Below, one piece after another: positions 6,722 through 14,864 of a DNA stretch of 29,114 nucleotides; positions within the stretch are counted from its first letter, which is position 1; each line of letters begins with the position of its first letter. A model generated the notes under the pieces. That model saw only the letters and a list, made by a program, of their open reading frames with translations. It was not told the origin of the DNA and made no database searches. The translations under genes and the position numbers were made by a program. This DNA is from DATBLE01 sp038248655. GTDB taxonomy: Bacteria; Actinomycetota; Thermoleophilia; Gaiellales; Gaiellaceae. Location: positions 1 through 29,114 of the forward strand of contig JBBRXG010000026.1 in assembly GCA_038248655.1 (NCBI GenBank), written 5' to 3'.

Positions 6722-7419
6722 CAGCGCTCGACGACGCGGATCGTCAGCCGGTGATCGTAGGTGTCGACCGTGAGCACGCTGCCGTGCCGGACGATCAGAT
6801 CGGGCGCGCTCGACAGGAGCAGGCGCCCGACCACCTTCCCCGTCGTCCGGTCGAGCGCGTACAGGTAGTCGGGCTCGCGCGTGAATCCGTACCCCGACAC
6901 GGCCACGTCGTTCAGAAGGACGAACGTGCGGGCGTTCGCGACCAGCGCTGCGCTCCGCCAGCGCGCCTTCGTCCTCAGGTCGATCGCGCTCAGGTGCCCG
7001 TTCAGGCCGTACGAGGAGGTGGCGTAGGTCGCGTGGGCGGTCTTGACGTACAGGAGCCCCGTGTCCGCCTCCTTCGCCCAAACGACCTCCTCGTAGACGA
7101 ACTCACGGTCGGCCTTGACGTATCGGGGCGGCCAGGCGTACGCGCGGAAGTCGAAGGCGTACCGGCCGGCCGCGCCGACGACGTGCGCCGTCGCGCCGTC
7201 GGGCCCTTCGATCGTCAATCCGCGCGGCTTCGGCGAGCGGGTGAGGCGGCCCGGGTCGAGGGACGTCGACGAGAGCACCTCGAAGGTGACCCGCTCCGAG
7301 TCGGGTGCCCTGGCCGGTGCGTTGAACCGGGGCTTCGGCAGTACCGTCACGGGCTCGCGGGCGGCGCCGGCCGACCCGGCGAGAACGAGAGCGGCGCAGG
7401 CGGCGGTAAGCACACGCAT
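6721..7419 (-). CDS. Exported protein with beta-propeller-like (PQQ-type) repeats
   Basis: This 232-residue protein starts with a signal peptide (MRVLTAACAALVLAGSAGAA, cleavage likely after AGA or GAA). The mature part has short beta-strand repeats such as GHLSAIDLRTKARWR and DYLYALDRTTGKVVGR, the pattern of PQQ-like or WD-like beta-propellers, but it is too short for a full propeller. Its function is unknown. It begins 10 bp after the stop of the GCS2-type ligase and its stop overlaps the start of the selenoprotein candidate by one base, so the three genes are very likely co-transcribed. An extracytoplasmic location is inferred from the signal peptide. Confidence 0.75.
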   Translation of the reverse strand: MRVLTAACAALVLAGSAGAAREPVTVLPKPRFNAPARAPDSERVTFEVLSSTSLDPGRLTRSPKPRGLTIEGPDGATAHVVGAAGRYAFDFRAYAWPPRYVKADREFVYEEVVWAKEADTGLLYVKTAHATYATSSYGLNGHLSAIDLRTKARWRSAALVANARTFVLLNDVAVSGYGFTREPDYLYALDRTTGKVVGRLLLSSAPDLIVRHGSVLTVDTYDHRLTIRVVER

Positions 7420-7429
7420 CCGCCGCAGC

Positions 7430-8632
7430 CTACGCGCCGCCGGGGACGACCTCCGTGGCGTCGGCGATCTCGCGAACGACCTCGACGATGTCGCGGTTGG
7501 CGTTGTAGATCCGCAGCTGCCGGTCGGCGCTGTTGCCGCGGGCGAGGATCTCGCGGATGCCCTCCAGCTCGCGCTCGGAGCCCAATTCGCGCGCGTGCGG
7601 CTCGAGGTCGCGCAGCGTTCGGCGGACGAGCTGCGCGACCGGCACCCGGTTGCGGCGGCCCGTGGCGAGGTCCATCACCGGAGCCTCCAGTCCGTAGCGG
7701 GCGGCCAGCCACTTGTTCTCGGCGGTGAGGATACGGTGGTACGAGGGGATCTCCTCGCCGCGGTCGAACTGCTCCGAGTACAGCTTGACGAGCGCCTGGC
7801 AGAACGCGGCGACCGCGACCGCGTCGCCGATCCGCGTGACCGCGTCGCAAATGCGCACTTCCACGGTTCCCAGGCGCGGATGCAGACGCACGTCCCACCA
7901 GATGTGGGTGTAGTCGGCGATGCAGCCCGTGCGCTCCAGCTGGCCGACGACCTCCGCGTAGTCGTTGTAGTCGCGGAAGCGCGGCGGGAGACCCGACCGG
8001 GGGAACGCTGCGAAGACCATCTGCCGGCTCGAGGCGAGCCCGGTCGTCTCGCCGCGCCAGAACGGCGAGCTGGCGGTGAGCGCGAGCAGCTGCGAGAGGT
8101 GCGTGAGCAGGCCGTTCACGACCTGTACCGCCTTCTCCGCACCGTCGACCGCGACGTGGATGTGCATGCCGAAGATCAGCTCGCGGCGGGCGACGTACTG
8201 GAGCTGGTCGACCAGGTTGCGGTAGCGGTCGCGGGCGGTGATCCGCTGCCGCTCGAACAGGCTGAACGGATGCGTTCCCGCCGACCCGACACGCAGGCCC
8301 TTCGTCGCCGCGACCGAGGTCACGTAGGCGCGGAGCTGTGTGAGCTGATCCTCGACGTCCGCGGCGGTGCGGCAGACGGGGGTGGTGATCTCGATCACCG
8401 ACTGCATCAGCTCGGCGTTGATCCGCTCCTCGAGCTCGTGGCCGGCGATCGCGGCGAGCACGGTATCGACGTGCTGGACGAGGTCGAAGGTGTCCGGGTC
8501 GAGGAGCATGTACTCCTCCTCGACGCCCAGGGTGAACGCGTCGCCTTTCCCGAAGTTGTGGTCGAGGACGCTGCCGCCGTGGGCGAAGCCTGCGCCTTTG
8601 CCGGTGATCGATGGAGGCGTGACCTGCTTCAC
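7430..8632 (-). CDS. Glutamate-cysteine ligase GCS2 family (carboxylate-amine ligase, YbdK type)
   Basis: The 400-residue protein shows the GCS2 signature FTLGVEEEYMLLD near residue 35 and the conserved ELMQSVIEITTP, FGMHIHVAVDG and HIWWDVRLHPRLGTVEVRICD segments. Members of this family join glutamate to cysteine or related amines, and some make the first step of glutathione-like thiols; the true substrate of YbdK-type members is often unproven. The GTG start overlaps the stop of the RidA-like gene (GTGA), which fixes the start and indicates coupled translation. The first 30 residues before the signature are poorly conserved. Its place in the same operon as a peroxiredoxin fits a thiol-redox role, by inference. 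Confidence 0.88.
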   Translation of the reverse strand: MKQVTPPSITGKGAGFAHGGSVLDHNFGKGDAFTLGVEEEYMLLDPDTFDLVQHVDTVLAAIAGHELEERINAELMQSVIEITTPVCRTAADVEDQLTQLRAYVTSVAATKGLRVGSAGTHPFSLFERQRITARDRYRNLVDQLQYVARRELIFGMHIHVAVDGAEKAVQVVNGLLTHLSQLLALTASSPFWRGETTGLASSRQMVFAAFPRSGLPPRFRDYNDYAEVVGQLERTGCIADYTHIWWDVRLHPRLGTVEVRICDAVTRIGDAVAVAAFCQALVKLYSEQFDRGEEIPSYHRILTAENKWLAARYGLEAPVMDLATGRRNRVPVAQLVRRTLRDLEPHARELGSERELEGIREILARGNSADRQLRIYNANRDIVEVVREIADATEVVPGGA

Positions 8633-9009
8633 GCGACGAGCGCCTCCGCCTCGATCTCGACCCGCCAGCGGGGATCGATCAGCTGCGCGATCACATAGGT
8701 GCAGGCCGGACGGACGTCGCCGAAGACGGCGCCGTGAGCGCGCGCGACCTCCTCGAAGTCCGCGGCGCTCGTCGCGAAGATGCGGGTCCGGACGACGTGC
8801 TCGGGGGCGGCGCCGGCCTCGCGGAGCGCTCCGACGACGATCTCCAGGCAGCGTCTCGTCTGCCCGTACGCGTCCGCGGGCAGCTCCTCACCCTCGGGCA
8901 TCACCGGCGCGGTGCCGGCAACGAACACGTGCGGCCCGACCCGGACCGCGCGCGAGAAGCCCATCACCGGCTCGTACGGCGATCCGGAAGCGATGTACCG
9001 CCGTTCCAC
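8629..9009 (-). CDS. RidA-like (YjgF/YER057c/UK114) protein lacking the catalytic arginine
   Basis: The 126-residue protein has the RidA fold signature, including HVFVAGTAPVMPEG, QTRRCLEIVVGAL and the C-terminal VEIEAEALV. RidA proteins form trimers and hydrolyse reactive enamine/imine intermediates using an arginine in a PAR(S/T) motif. Here that position reads PACT (around residues 101-104), so the arginine is replaced by cysteine; this places it in an Arg-less Rid subgroup whose activity is not established. The GTG start lies 6 nt behind a minus-strand GATACT that overlaps the -10 box of the divergent hydrolase gene. It is the first gene of the five-gene minus-strand run. Confidence 0.88.
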   Translation of the reverse strand: MERRYIASGSPYEPVMGFSRAVRVGPHVFVAGTAPVMPEGEELPADAYGQTRRCLEIVVGALREAGAAPEHVVRTRIFATSAADFEEVARAHGAVFGDVRPACTYVIAQLIDPRWRVEIEAEALVA

Positions 9010-9014
9010 GGGCC

Positions 9015-9021
9015 TAGTATC
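9015..9021. promoter_or_regulatory. Overlapping divergent -10 boxes
   Basis: Only 19 bp separate the RidA-like and serine hydrolase starts. The sequence TAGTATC gives TAGTAT on the plus strand, 8 nt before the GTG at 9029, and GATACT on the minus strand, 6 nt before the GTG at 9009. The two -10 boxes share five base pairs, so the promoters probably exclude each other, and both mRNAs would be leaderless. Confidence 0.55.
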
Positions 9022-9028
9022 CCGCGAA

Positions 9029-9838
9029 GTGGACGCTCTCGGAGCCGTCGAGGACTGGCCGGCCCCGAACGTGTCGGTCTGCGTCGTCTCGGCAGCGGGC
9101 CCGGTCGCGAGCCACGGCGACCCTGCGCGCGAGTATCACTGGGCCTCGGTGACGAAGCCGGTGACGGCGCTCGCCTGCCTCGTCGCCGCCGAGGAGGGGA
9201 CGATCGACCTCGACGCACCGGCCGGGCCGCCCGGGTCGACCGTCCGCCACCTGCTCTCCCACGCGTCCGGGCTCCCGCTCGAGGGGAAGAGCCCGATCGC
9301 GAGACCGGGCGAGCGGCGGATCTACTCCGACTACGGGTTCGAGGTCCTCGGCTCGATGCTCGCCGATCAGGCCGGGATGGCGTTCGGGGACTATCTGCGC
9401 GGCGCCGTGGTCGACCCGCTCGGTCTGCGTGGTCGCTTCGACGGTCGTCCCGGCGCGGGGATCCACGGGTCGCTCGACGATCTGCTCGCGATCGCGCGGG
9501 AGCTCTTGGCGCCGACCCTCGTCTCGCTCGAGACGCTCGAGGAGGCGACGACGGTCGCGTTTCCCGGCCTGGTCGGCGTCCTGCCCGGTTTCGGCCGGCA
9601 GGAGCCGAACGACTGGGGCCTCGGCTTCGAGCTCCGTGACGGCAAGTCTCCGCACTGGACCGGCCGGCGCAACTCCCGGCGGACGTTCGGCCACTTCGGC
9701 CGCAGCGGGTCGTTCCTCTGGGTCGACCCCGACCGCCCGATCGCGCTGTGCTGCCTGACCGACCTCCCGTTCGGCGGGTGGGCGGTCGAGGCCTGGCCGG
9801 CCCTCTCGGACGCCGTTCTGGCGGAAACGGCCGCATGA
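9029..9838 (+). CDS. Serine hydrolase, beta-lactamase / penicillin-binding-protein-like family
   Basis: The 269-residue protein has the class C beta-lactamase-like catalytic set: SVTK (Ser40, Lys43), YSD (Tyr99, with Asp in place of the usual Asn), LLSHASGLP, and a late HFGRSGS motif standing in for KTG/HxG. Members of this family are esterases, D-aminopeptidases or carboxypeptidases as often as beta-lactamases, so the substrate is unknown. No signal peptide is seen, suggesting a cytoplasmic enzyme. I start at the GTG at 9029 because it follows the -10-like TAGTAT by 8 nt and lies at the natural domain start. Its stop overlaps the next gene's ATG (ATGA). Confidence 0.85.
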   Translation: MDALGAVEDWPAPNVSVCVVSAAGPVASHGDPAREYHWASVTKPVTALACLVAAEEGTIDLDAPAGPPGSTVRHLLSHASGLPLEGKSPIARPGERRIYSDYGFEVLGSMLADQAGMAFGDYLRGAVVDPLGLRGRFDGRPGAGIHGSLDDLLAIARELLAPTLVSLETLEEATTVAFPGLVGVLPGFGRQEPNDWGLGFELRDGKSPHWTGRRNSRRTFGHFGRSGSFLWVDPDRPIALCCLTDLPFGGWAVEAWPALSDAVLAETAA

Positions 9839-10368
9839 GGGCGGCGGCGCTCGCCGTCCTGGTCGCCGCCCTTGCCGTCGGGTGCGGGGCGGCCGGTCCG
9901 CCGGTGATCGGAGGGGCCGGGCTGCTCCGCGCCGGCGACCTACCCGGCTGGAAGGCGGTGCCGGCCGAGCCGGGGGTCGGAGGGTTGGCGCCGGAGCTCG
10001 GTGGGCTGCGCGTCGAGGGGAGGGTGGAGGCGCCGGCGCTCGTTCGGGCCGGAGACGCCGCCCGCGCGACCATGCTCGTCTTCCGGACAGAGGCCGACGC
10101 GGCCGCTGCCCTCGCCCGCGCAGGTGAGCGCCGGTACCGCGCCTCCCTCGAGCACGCCTTCGGCGGCGCGGTCGTCGGCCGCGGCCCAGGCGCCGGCTAC
10201 CGCCTGCATGTCACGCGTGGCTCGGAACCGGGCAGCGACACCGCCGAGCTGTACGTCGTCCGGGGCGGCCGGGCGCTCGCCGTCGTCGAGCTGGTCTCGT
10301 CCCGGGGTTTCCCGCCTGCGATGCGGGCCCGGGTCCTCGGCCTCGTTCGGAGCCGGCTCAATCGCTGA
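9835..10368 (+). CDS. Predicted lipoprotein of unknown function
   Basis: This is a 177-residue protein with a lipoprotein signal: a hydrophobic stretch AAALAVLVAALAVGC with the lipobox ending at Cys17. The mature part holds LRAGDLPGWK and a segment resembling a variable solute-binding or stress domain (MLVFRTEADAAAALARAG), but no known family is clear. The ATG overlaps the stop of the serine hydrolase gene by four bases (ATGA), so the two are translationally coupled. Its 3' end overlaps the convergent cyclic-nucleotide-binding gene by 11 bp. Cell-surface location is inferred. Confidence 0.8.
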   Translation: MRAAALAVLVAALAVGCGAAGPPVIGGAGLLRAGDLPGWKAVPAEPGVGGLAPELGGLRVEGRVEAPALVRAGDAARATMLVFRTEADAAAALARAGERRYRASLEHAFGGAVVGRGPGAGYRLHVTRGSEPGSDTAELYVVRGGRALAVVELVSSRGFPPAMRARVLGLVRSRLNR

Positions 10369-10717
10369 AGAGCGGCCGGACGAACTCGTCGAAGGTCTCG
10401 CGGTCGCAGCTCGCGACGACCGACGGCGTGATCGCGCGCACCGAGGCGGTGCGGGGGACGGCCATCGTCAACGCCACCTCACCGAAGTAGTCCCCCGGCT
10501 TCAGCACGCGCCGCTCGCCCAACGCTTCCTGGGTGACGCCGAGCATGCCGGAGAGAACGACGTAGAACCGCTCTCCCGCGTCGCCCTCCTGCACGATCGC
10601 CGTGCCGGCCGGAACCTGGTCGCGGCGCATGCGGTCGGAGAGCTTGCGCAGACGCTCGCCGGGAAGCTCGGCCAGCAGGCCGATCCGGCCGAACTCGTGC
10701 TCGCGAATCGGGCTCAC
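10358..10717 (-). CDS. Cyclic nucleotide-binding (CRP-like) domain protein
   Basis: The 119-residue protein is a lone cNMP-binding beta-roll: GTAIVQEGDAGERFYVVLSG, then the phosphate-binding cassette PGDYFGEVALTMAVPRTASV with the conserved GE and R. It lacks the helix-turn-helix found in CRP and FNR and any fused effector domain, so it may act as a free sensor or partner subunit. I chose the GTG at 10717 because CACACT lies 6 nt upstream, as seen for other genes here; a longer start at 10771 would overlap the ATG of the divergent Nudix gene. The ligand is unknown. Confidence 0.82.
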   Translation of the reverse strand: MSPIREHEFGRIGLLAELPGERLRKLSDRMRRDQVPAGTAIVQEGDAGERFYVVLSGMLGVTQEALGERRVLKPGDYFGEVALTMAVPRTASVRAITPSVVASCDRETFDEFVRPLFSD

Positions 10718-10769
10718 GCAAGGAGTGTGCCTGCTCGGCCCGACCGGGTGGTGTGGCAGAGTCGAGCGC

Positions 10770-11279
10770 ATGGGGCTGCTCGACGAATGGAGGCTCTGCC
10801 CGCGCTGCGGCGCTCCGGTCGAACCGGCGGATGGCCGGGTCGAGTGCTCCGCCTGCGGCTACGTCGCGTATGCGAACCCGGAGCCGGCCGCCTGCGCGCT
10901 CTGCGTCGACGACGCGGACCGGATCCTGCTCACACGCCGCGCCTGGGAGCCGTACGCGGGGATGTGGGATCTTCCGGGCGGCTTCCTCGCCGAGGACGAG
11001 CACCCGCTCGACTGCCTGCGGCGGGAGTTGGTGGAGGAGACCGGCCTCGACGTCGAGCCGACCGAGTGGTTCGGGGCGTTCATGGTTCCGTACGGGGACG
11101 GGCCGGGCGCGCCGTGCGTGGTGAACCTCGTCTGGCGCGCCCGGGTCGCCGGCGGAGAGGAGCGGGCGGCCGACGACGTCTCCGAGCTTCGCTGGTTCGC
11201 CCGCGTCGATGTGCCTCCGCTCGACGAGGTCGCGATGAGCGAGCCGCTACGTGCGTGGCTGGAGGAGCCTCAGGGCTAG
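10770..11279 (+). CDS. Nudix hydrolase with N-terminal zinc ribbon
   Basis: The 169-residue protein begins with a zinc ribbon (Cys10, Cys13, Cys26, Cys29 in CPRCG and CSACG) followed by a Nudix domain. The Nudix box at residues 71-93 reads G-x5-E-x7-REL-x-EE-x-GL with every signature position filled, so metal-dependent hydrolysis of a nucleoside diphosphate-X substrate is expected. The ribbon-Nudix layout is shared with NudC-like NADH pyrophosphatases, but the substrate is not fixed by sequence. The start is supported by a -10-like CAGAGT 7 nt upstream. Its TAG stop shares the CTAG sequence with the TAG stop of the convergent thioredoxin gene. Confidence 0.9.
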   Translation: MGLLDEWRLCPRCGAPVEPADGRVECSACGYVAYANPEPAACALCVDDADRILLTRRAWEPYAGMWDLPGGFLAEDEHPLDCLRRELVEETGLDVEPTEWFGAFMVPYGDGPGAPCVVNLVWRARVAGGEERAADDVSELRWFARVDVPPLDEVAMSEPLRAWLEEPQG

Positions 11280-11611
11280 GCCGGCTGGTCGCCGTTCGCC
11301 TCGAGGCCGAGGCCTCTCTCGATCGCGGCCTTCGGCATCGCGCCGACCACCGCGGCGGCCGGGGCGCCGCCCTTGAAGAGCAGAATCGTCGGGATCGACT
11401 GGACCCCGTACCGGATCATCAAATCCTGGTTCTCGTCGACGTTGATCTTGACGAGCTTCAGCTCGTCGGCGCGTTCCTCGGCGATGCGGTCGAGCACGGG
11501 CGAGACCGCATGGCAGGGCCCGCACCATTCGGCCCAGAAGTCGACGATCACGGGCTTCTCGCTCTGGAGCACCTCCTGATCGAACGTCTCGGTGGTGACA
11601 ACGGTCGGCAT
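11276..11611 (-). CDS. trxA: Thioredoxin
   Basis: This is a 111-residue thioredoxin with the active site WAEWCGPC (Cys30, Cys33), the cis-proline loop QSIPTILLF, and the conserved buried Asp in IVDFWAEWC. It reduces cytoplasmic disulfides using electrons from thioredoxin reductase, which is not in the window. Unlike most neighbours it has a normal ribosome site: AAAGGAA about 5-6 nt before the ATG. It is divergent from ileS (94 bp apart) and convergent with the Nudix gene, the two stop codons overlapping in CTAG. A thioredoxin would be a plausible reductant for the peroxiredoxin encoded 5 kb away, but that is inference. Confidence 0.95.
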   Translation of the reverse strand: MPTVVTTETFDQEVLQSEKPVIVDFWAEWCGPCHAVSPVLDRIAEERADELKLVKINVDENQDLMIRYGVQSIPTILLFKGGAPAAAVVGAMPKAAIERGLGLEANGDQPA

Positions 11612-11693
11612 CTGATTCCTTTCGTCTTTTCAGTCGTTCGCGGGTCTCGACAGTGGTAACGAGAGCGACGGCTGGGATGTTCCCGGGCCGCTC

Positions 11694-11699
11694 TAGAAT
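11694..11699 (+). promoter_or_regulatory. -10 box of ileS
   Basis: TAGAAT ends 6 nt before the ileS ATG, so transcription would begin at or next to the start codon. There is no room for a T-box leader in the 94-bp gap, although T-box control of ileS occurs in other actinobacteria. Confidence 0.5.
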
Positions 11700-11705
11700 C
11701 GAACC

Positions 11706-14700
11706 ATGTCACGCGTGTTCGCGCCGCTGGCGCCCGTGCCGGATCATCCGGCTCTCGAACGCGGCGTGCTGGAGCGCTGGGAGGCGGAGCGGACGTTCGA
11801 GCGTCTGCGCGAGCTGAACGCAGGCGGGCCGCGCTTCAGCTTCGTCGACGGGCCGATCACTGCCAACAACGCGATGGGCGTCCACCACGCCTGGGGACGG
11901 ACGCTGAAGGACGTCTTCCAGCGCTACCAGGCCCTGCGCGGGCACGAGCTCCGGTACCAGAACGGCTTCGACTGCCAGGGGCTCTGGGTCGAGGTCGAGG
12001 TCGAGAAGGCGCTCGGCCTGAACTCGAAGCGCGAGATCGAGGAGTACGGCATTGCCGAGTTCGCGGCCCGCTGCCGCGAGCGGGTCGCCCACTACGCCGA
12101 GGTGATCGCACGTCAGTCCCGCCGGCTCGGGATGTGGATGGACTGGCCGAACTCGTACTACACGTTCTCCGACACGAACATCGAGTACATCTGGCGGTTC
12201 CTCCGAGAGGTGCATCGACGCGGCTGGCTCTACCAGGGCCACCGCTCGACGCAATGGTGCCCCCGGTGCGGCACCTCCCTGTCGCAGCACGAACAGGCAG
12301 GGGAGGGGAACTACGAGGAGCTCGACCACCCGTCGCTCGAGGTGCGCTTCCCCCTGAAGGATCGCGTGGGGGAGGCGCTGATCGTCTGGACGACGACACC
12401 GTGGACGCTGCCCGCGAACGTCGCCGCGGCGGTGAAGCCGGATGCCGACTACGGGCTGGCCGACGGTGGGTGGCGGCTCGCGCTGCCGGACCGAACCTAC
12501 GAGCGAGTCGTCGAGGGCGAAGAGCTCGTGGGCCTCGAGTACGACGGCCCGTTCGACGAGCTCGGGCCCCAGCAGGGGATCGTCCACCGCGTGATCGCGT
12601 GGGACGACGTCGCGCTCGACGAGGGCACGGGCATCGTCCACATCGCACCGGGGGCGGGAACCGAGGACTTCGAGCTCTCGAAGGTGCACGGCCTGCCGGT
12701 GCTGGTGCCGATCGACGAGAGCGGCCGCTTCTACGAGCAGTACGGTCGGTTCGCGGGGATTTCCACCGACGAGGTGGAGGAGCCGGTCGTCACCGCTCTC
12801 CGCGAGCGCGGCCTCCTCGTCGAGGCCGGCCGGATCGTCCACCGCTACCCGATCTGCTGGCGCTGCCGCACGCCGCTCCTCTTCCGCGTCGTCGACGACT
12901 GGTTCATCGGCGTGGACGGGGTACGCGAGGCGCTGATCGCCGAGAACCAGAAGGTCGAGTGGACGCCGCCCCAGTACCGCAAGCGCATGGACGACTGGCT
13001 CCGGAACATGGGCGACTGGAACATCTCCCGGAAGCGGTACTTCGGGCTGCCGCTGCCGTTCTACCCGTGCTCGTGCGGGAAGCTGAACGTGATCGGCTCC
13101 CGGGCCGAGCTCGATGAGCGGGCGGTCCGGGGCCTGGATCAGCTGCGGGAGCTCCACCGGCCCTGGATCGACGAGGTGCCGATCCGGTGCGAGTCCTGCG
13201 GTGTCGAGGTGCGGCGTGTCCCCGAGGTCGGAGACGCCTGGCTCGACGCGGGGATCGTCCCGCTGTCCACGCTCGGCTGGCAGAGCGACAGGACGGTCGA
13301 GGGCGGCTACGGCACGGGCGCGGCCGAGGGGCTGACCGGCGCCGATCTGCCTGACCATGCGTACTGGGAGCGGTGGTTCCCGGCGGACTGGATCTCGGAG
13401 ATGCGCGAGCAGATCCGGCTCTGGTTCTACTCGCAGTTCTTCATGGCCGTGACCCTCATCGGCCGCTCGCCGTACAGGCGCGTGCTCACCTATGAGAAGC
13501 TCCTCGACGAGACCGGACGCGAGATGCACCGCTCCTGGGGCAACTCGATCGACGCGGACGAGGCGTTCGAGCGCATGGGGGCGGACGTGATGCGCTGGCT
13601 CTTCTCCGAGATCCCGCCGGCGCAGAACCTCAGGTTCGGCTACGGCCCGGCGCGCGAGGTCGCCCGAAGGCTGCTCACGTTCTGGAACTCGGCCTCGTTC
13701 TTCGTCACCTACGCGAACATCGAGGGGTTCCGGCCGTCGTACGACGATCTGACGAACGGGCCGGCGCGGAGTCAGGCGCTCGACGCATGGCTCGTGGCCC
13801 GCACGCGTCGCCCGATCGCCGAGATGACGGCGGCGCTCGACCGCTACTGGACCCCGGCGGCGACGGACGCGTTCGAGTCGTTCGTCGACGATCTCTCGAA
13901 CTGGTACATCCGCCGCTCGCGCCGGCGTTTCTACGGCGACGACCAGGCCGCGTTCCGCACGCTGTGGTACGCACTCGTCCAGGCGCTGCGCATGATCGCG
14001 CCCGTGATGCCGTTTCTCGCCGACGACCTGTGGCGGAACCTCGTCGCCGGACCGTGCGCAGGCGCTCCCGACTCGGTGCACCTCGCCGGCTGGCCGGACG
14101 TGGGTGAAGTCGACGACATGCTCCTCGAGGAGATCGCCGAGGTGCGCGAGCTCGTCGAGCTCGGCCGCCAGGTGCGCGCCGAGGAGAACGTCAAGCTCCG
14201 CCAGCCGCTCCGGCGGGTGTCGGTCTACGGCTCGACCGCCGCGCGGGTGCACGCCAAGGAGGTTCGCGAGGAGCTGAACGTGAAGGAGGTCGAGCTCCTC
14301 GACGAGCCGCCGCTCCGGTTCACCTACAAGCCGAACCTGCGCGTGCTCGGACCGCGCCTCGGCGCCCATCTGCCCGCGGTCCGCGCAGCTCTCGCGGCCG
14401 GCGAGTTCGACGAGTTTGGGGATGGACGAGTCAGGACGGCGGGGCACGAGCTCGGCCCGGACGACCTGATCGTCGAGCGGGTGAAGGAGCGCGGGTGGGC
14501 ACATTCGGATCGCTTCTCGGTCGGTCTCGACCTCGGGCTCGACCCGGCGCTCCAGCGCGAGGGCCGCGTGCTCGACCTGATCCACGCGCTCAATGCGCTG
14601 CGCAAGGAGCGCGGCCTCGAGCTGACCGAGCGGATCGCGGTCACCCTCCCGGCGGAACAGGCCGACCTCCTCGCCGAGCACGCAGACTGGATCAAGCAGG

Positions 14701-14759
14701 AGACTCTCGCCGTCCGGATCGAGGCGGACGGCGGCTCGCACGAGATCGAGCGAGCCTAG
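11706..14759 (+). CDS. ileS: Isoleucine--tRNA ligase
   Basis: This 1017-residue class I synthetase charges tRNA-Ile. The HIGH-type motif is in MGVHHAWG (residues 57-64), the editing domain carries IVWTTTPWTLPANV, and the catalytic domain has WNISRKRYFGLPLP. The KMSKS position reads MHRSWGN (607-613) instead, a form found in a subset of IleRS-like enzymes annotated as class I tRNA ligases. The C-terminal anticodon-binding part (IRRSRRRFYGD, EENVKLRQPLRRV) is complete. The length is normal for the family. The ATG is 6 nt after TAGAAT, suggesting a leaderless mRNA. Whether this is the only IleRS in the genome cannot be told from the window. Confidence 0.93.
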   Translation: MSRVFAPLAPVPDHPALERGVLERWEAERTFERLRELNAGGPRFSFVDGPITANNAMGVHHAWGRTLKDVFQRYQALRGHELRYQNGFDCQGLWVEVEVEKALGLNSKREIEEYGIAEFAARCRERVAHYAEVIARQSRRLGMWMDWPNSYYTFSDTNIEYIWRFLREVHRRGWLYQGHRSTQWCPRCGTSLSQHEQAGEGNYEELDHPSLEVRFPLKDRVGEALIVWTTTPWTLPANVAAAVKPDADYGLADGGWRLALPDRTYERVVEGEELVGLEYDGPFDELGPQQGIVHRVIAWDDVALDEGTGIVHIAPGAGTEDFELSKVHGLPVLVPIDESGRFYEQYGRFAGISTDEVEEPVVTALRERGLLVEAGRIVHRYPICWRCRTPLLFRVVDDWFIGVDGVREALIAENQKVEWTPPQYRKRMDDWLRNMGDWNISRKRYFGLPLPFYPCSCGKLNVIGSRAELDERAVRGLDQLRELHRPWIDEVPIRCESCGVEVRRVPEVGDAWLDAGIVPLSTLGWQSDRTVEGGYGTGAAEGLTGADLPDHAYWERWFPADWISEMREQIRLWFYSQFFMAVTLIGRSPYRRVLTYEKLLDETGREMHRSWGNSIDADEAFERMGADVMRWLFSEIPPAQNLRFGYGPAREVARRLLTFWNSASFFVTYANIEGFRPSYDDLTNGPARSQALDAWLVARTRRPIAEMTAALDRYWTPAATDAFESFVDDLSNWYIRRSRRRFYGDDQAAFRTLWYALVQALRMIAPVMPFLADDLWRNLVAGPCAGAPDSVHLAGWPDVGEVDDMLLEEIAEVRELVELGRQVRAEENVKLRQPLRRVSVYGSTAARVHAKEVREELNVKEVELLDEPPLRFTYKPNLRVLGPRLGAHLPAVRAALAAGEFDEFGDGRVRTAGHELGPDDLIVERVKERGWAHSDRFSVGLDLGLDPALQREGRVLDLIHALNALRKERGLELTERIAVTLPAEQADLLAEHADWIKQETLAVRIEADGGSHEIERA

Positions 14760-14773
14760 TCTCCGCTTCGTGC

Positions 14774-14791
14774 GGGGTCAGACCCCGTTAC
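14774..14791 (+). repeat. REP-like palindrome, left copy
   Basis: GGGGTCAGACCCCGTTAC, whose first 13 bases form a perfect palindrome around a central A, lies 74 bp before the RAYT start. An identical 18-bp copy in the same orientation lies 31 bp after its stop (15445-15462). The flanking bases differ, so the shared unit is short. Confidence 0.75.
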
Positions 14792-14864
14792 CGCGGTGGA
14801 ACGAAAGGGCGCCGGTAGTGAGACGCCAGCCGCCGTTCCGACGCGGAGGATCTACCGTCCGAGC

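Noticed and set aside
11612..11705. T-box riboswitch upstream of ileS
   Set aside because: The gap is only 94 bp, shared with a divergent gene, and the -10 box lies 6 nt before the start, leaving no leader.
11709..14741. A 1010-codon open frame antisense to ileS
   Set aside because: It mirrors the codon structure of a GC-rich gene (stop codons are rare on the opposite strand); the translation has no recognisable domain.
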